Of a DNA stretch of 7,860 bases, positions 7,041 to 7,860 are shown piece by piece. The notes beneath the pieces are model-generated. The model saw nothing but the letters and a program-made list of their open reading frames with translations, searched no databases and was not told the DNA's origin. Source of the DNA: Synergistaceae bacterium (GTDB taxonomy: Bacteria > Synergistota > Synergistia > Synergistales > Synergistaceae); NCBI GenBank assembly GCA_012727545.1, contig JAAYHA010000265.1, forward strand, positions 1 through 7,860. Direction: 5' to 3'. Within the stretch, counting starts at the first letter, position 1, and the number at the start of each line of letters is the position of its first letter. Made by a program: the position numbers and the translations under genes.

Positions 7041-7860
7041 TTGGTACTTGTGACTGACAAAGACCTAAAGACGAAGAATATCCACCTGATGGGGATAGGC
7101 GGGGCAGGCATGAGCGGTCTGGCCATACTTCTTGATCAGATCGGAGCCAGGGTCTCGGGTTGCGACATGATACAGACCTCTTACATGAAGGGTCTGAAAA
7201 AAAGGAACATCCCAATAGAGATGGGACACGATGCAAAACACATAGATGACTTCATGCCCAATATCCTCGTCTATTCAAGTGCCATTCCCCAAGACCACTC
7301 TGAGATATTGAAGGCATGGCAGCAGGGAATAACTGTCTCACGGAGAGCAGAGGTCCTGAGCCTTATATTCAATTCAAGAAGAGGTGTTGGAGTAGCTGGC
7401 ACACACGGCAAGACGACGACTTCTTCAATGATATCGCTTATAGCGGAGCTCGCAGATATTGACCCAACTGTGGCAATTGGAGGAGAGCTGGCTGACATAG
7501 GAACCAACGCCAAACTCGGAGAGGGTGAATACATGGTCGCCGAGCTTGATGAAAGCGACCGTTCCTTCGTATACTTCCACCCTGAAATAGCAGTGGTAAC
7601 AAACATCGACTGGGATCACAGGGACCACTATATGACATTCAAATCTGTAACAGACGCCTTTGCTGAATTTTTAGCCCACAGGAAAGAGGGCGGCAAAAAC
7701 ATAATATGCATGGAAGACCCCGGTGTAAACACGCTCTGTTCTGATTACGGAATCTCTGACGGAGTGATCACATACGGATGGGGGACAGGCTGGGATTGGG
7801 GAGCGACAGAGGTAGAGCACAACGCCGGCGGAGGTGTTTCCTATACTCTCAACATGAAGG
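7041..7860 (+). CDS. murC: UDP-MurNAc:L-Ala ligase MurC, 3' partial
   Basis: Cytoplasmic ATP-dependent ligase that adds L-alanine to UDP-MurNAc, the first peptide-forming step. The frame is open from TTG 7041 to the window end, giving 273 codons of a usual 450-480, so most of the C-terminal domain is missing. The N-terminal nucleotide-binding domain starts almost at once with IHLMGIGGAGMSGLA, then SGCDM and YSSAIP. The ATPase domain has P-loop GTHGKTTT, AELDESDRSF and TNIDWDHRDHY, all typical of MurC. The TTG start is preferred because a strong Shine-Dalgarno site lies 8 bases upstream and no ATG occurs before the glycine-rich loop. ATG 7089 would cut that loop's leading strand, and GTG 7050 is too far from the ribosome site. 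The frame contains no internal stop. This is MurC and not Mpl, judged by gene order. Confidence 0.94.
   Translation, partial: MVLVTDKDLKTKNIHLMGIGGAGMSGLAILLDQIGARVSGCDMIQTSYMKGLKKRNIPIEMGHDAKHIDDFMPNILVYSSAIPQDHSEILKAWQQGITVSRRAEVLSLIFNSRRGVGVAGTHGKTTTSSMISLIAELADIDPTVAIGGELADIGTNAKLGEGEYMVAELDESDRSFVYFHPEIAVVTNIDWDHRDHYMTFKSVTDAFAEFLAHRKEGGKNIICMEDPGVNTLCSDYGISDGVITYGWGTGWDWGATEVEHNAGGGVSYTLNMK

Noticed and set aside
7035..7042. T8 tract after murG as an intrinsic terminator
   Set aside because: No G/C-rich stem precedes it, and it lies between the murC ribosome site and its start codon.
1..7860. A novel defence, mobile or biosynthetic system
   Set aside because: Every base range over 46 bases is explained by dcw cluster genes; there are no direct repeats, insertion ends, attachment sites or foreign genes.

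Overview
The window lies inside a bacterial division and cell wall (dcw) gene cluster. Seven genes are read, all on the + strand, in the order murE (5' end missing), murF, mraY, murD, ftsW, murG, murC (3' end missing). They make enzymes for successive cytoplasmic and inner-membrane steps of peptidoglycan synthesis, plus the septal SEDS glycosyltransferase FtsW. I see no tRNA, rRNA, mobile element, CRISPR array, foreign gene or clear terminator, and no gene-free stretch longer than 46 bases.

Layout: murE (1-1040) ends in a TGATG overlap with murF (1040-2434). One base separates murF from mraY (2436-3401). The largest gap, 46 bases, lies before murD (3448-4818). Gaps of 3 bases precede ftsW (4822-5952) and murG (5956-7026), and 14 bases precede murC, which starts at a TTG (7041) and runs off the window. 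This spacing implies one polycistronic mRNA with translational coupling. The only candidate internal promoter is a weak extended -10 box at the mraY-murD junction.

Pathway: MurC adds L-Ala, MurD adds D-Glu, MurE adds the third residue (meso-diaminopimelate by its DNPR motif) and MurF adds D-Ala-D-Ala. MraY moves the phospho-MurNAc-pentapeptide to undecaprenyl phosphate (lipid I). MurG adds GlcNAc (lipid II). FtsW polymerises lipid II at the septum with a partner PBP that is not in the window.

Organism: a bacterium with meso-DAP peptidoglycan. Base composition is near balanced and arginine codons are strongly AGA/AGG (12 of 15 in murD by hand count), with many ATA codons. Several family motifs are divergent, notably in MurF and MurG. 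This combination is compatible with an anaerobe such as a member of the Synergistota, but that is a guess that needs a database search.

I found no undescribed system. The points worth a second look are small: the TTG start of murC beside a T8 tract, altered family motifs in MurF, MurG and FtsW, an in-phase A7 slippery heptamer in murF, and a possible internal promoter.
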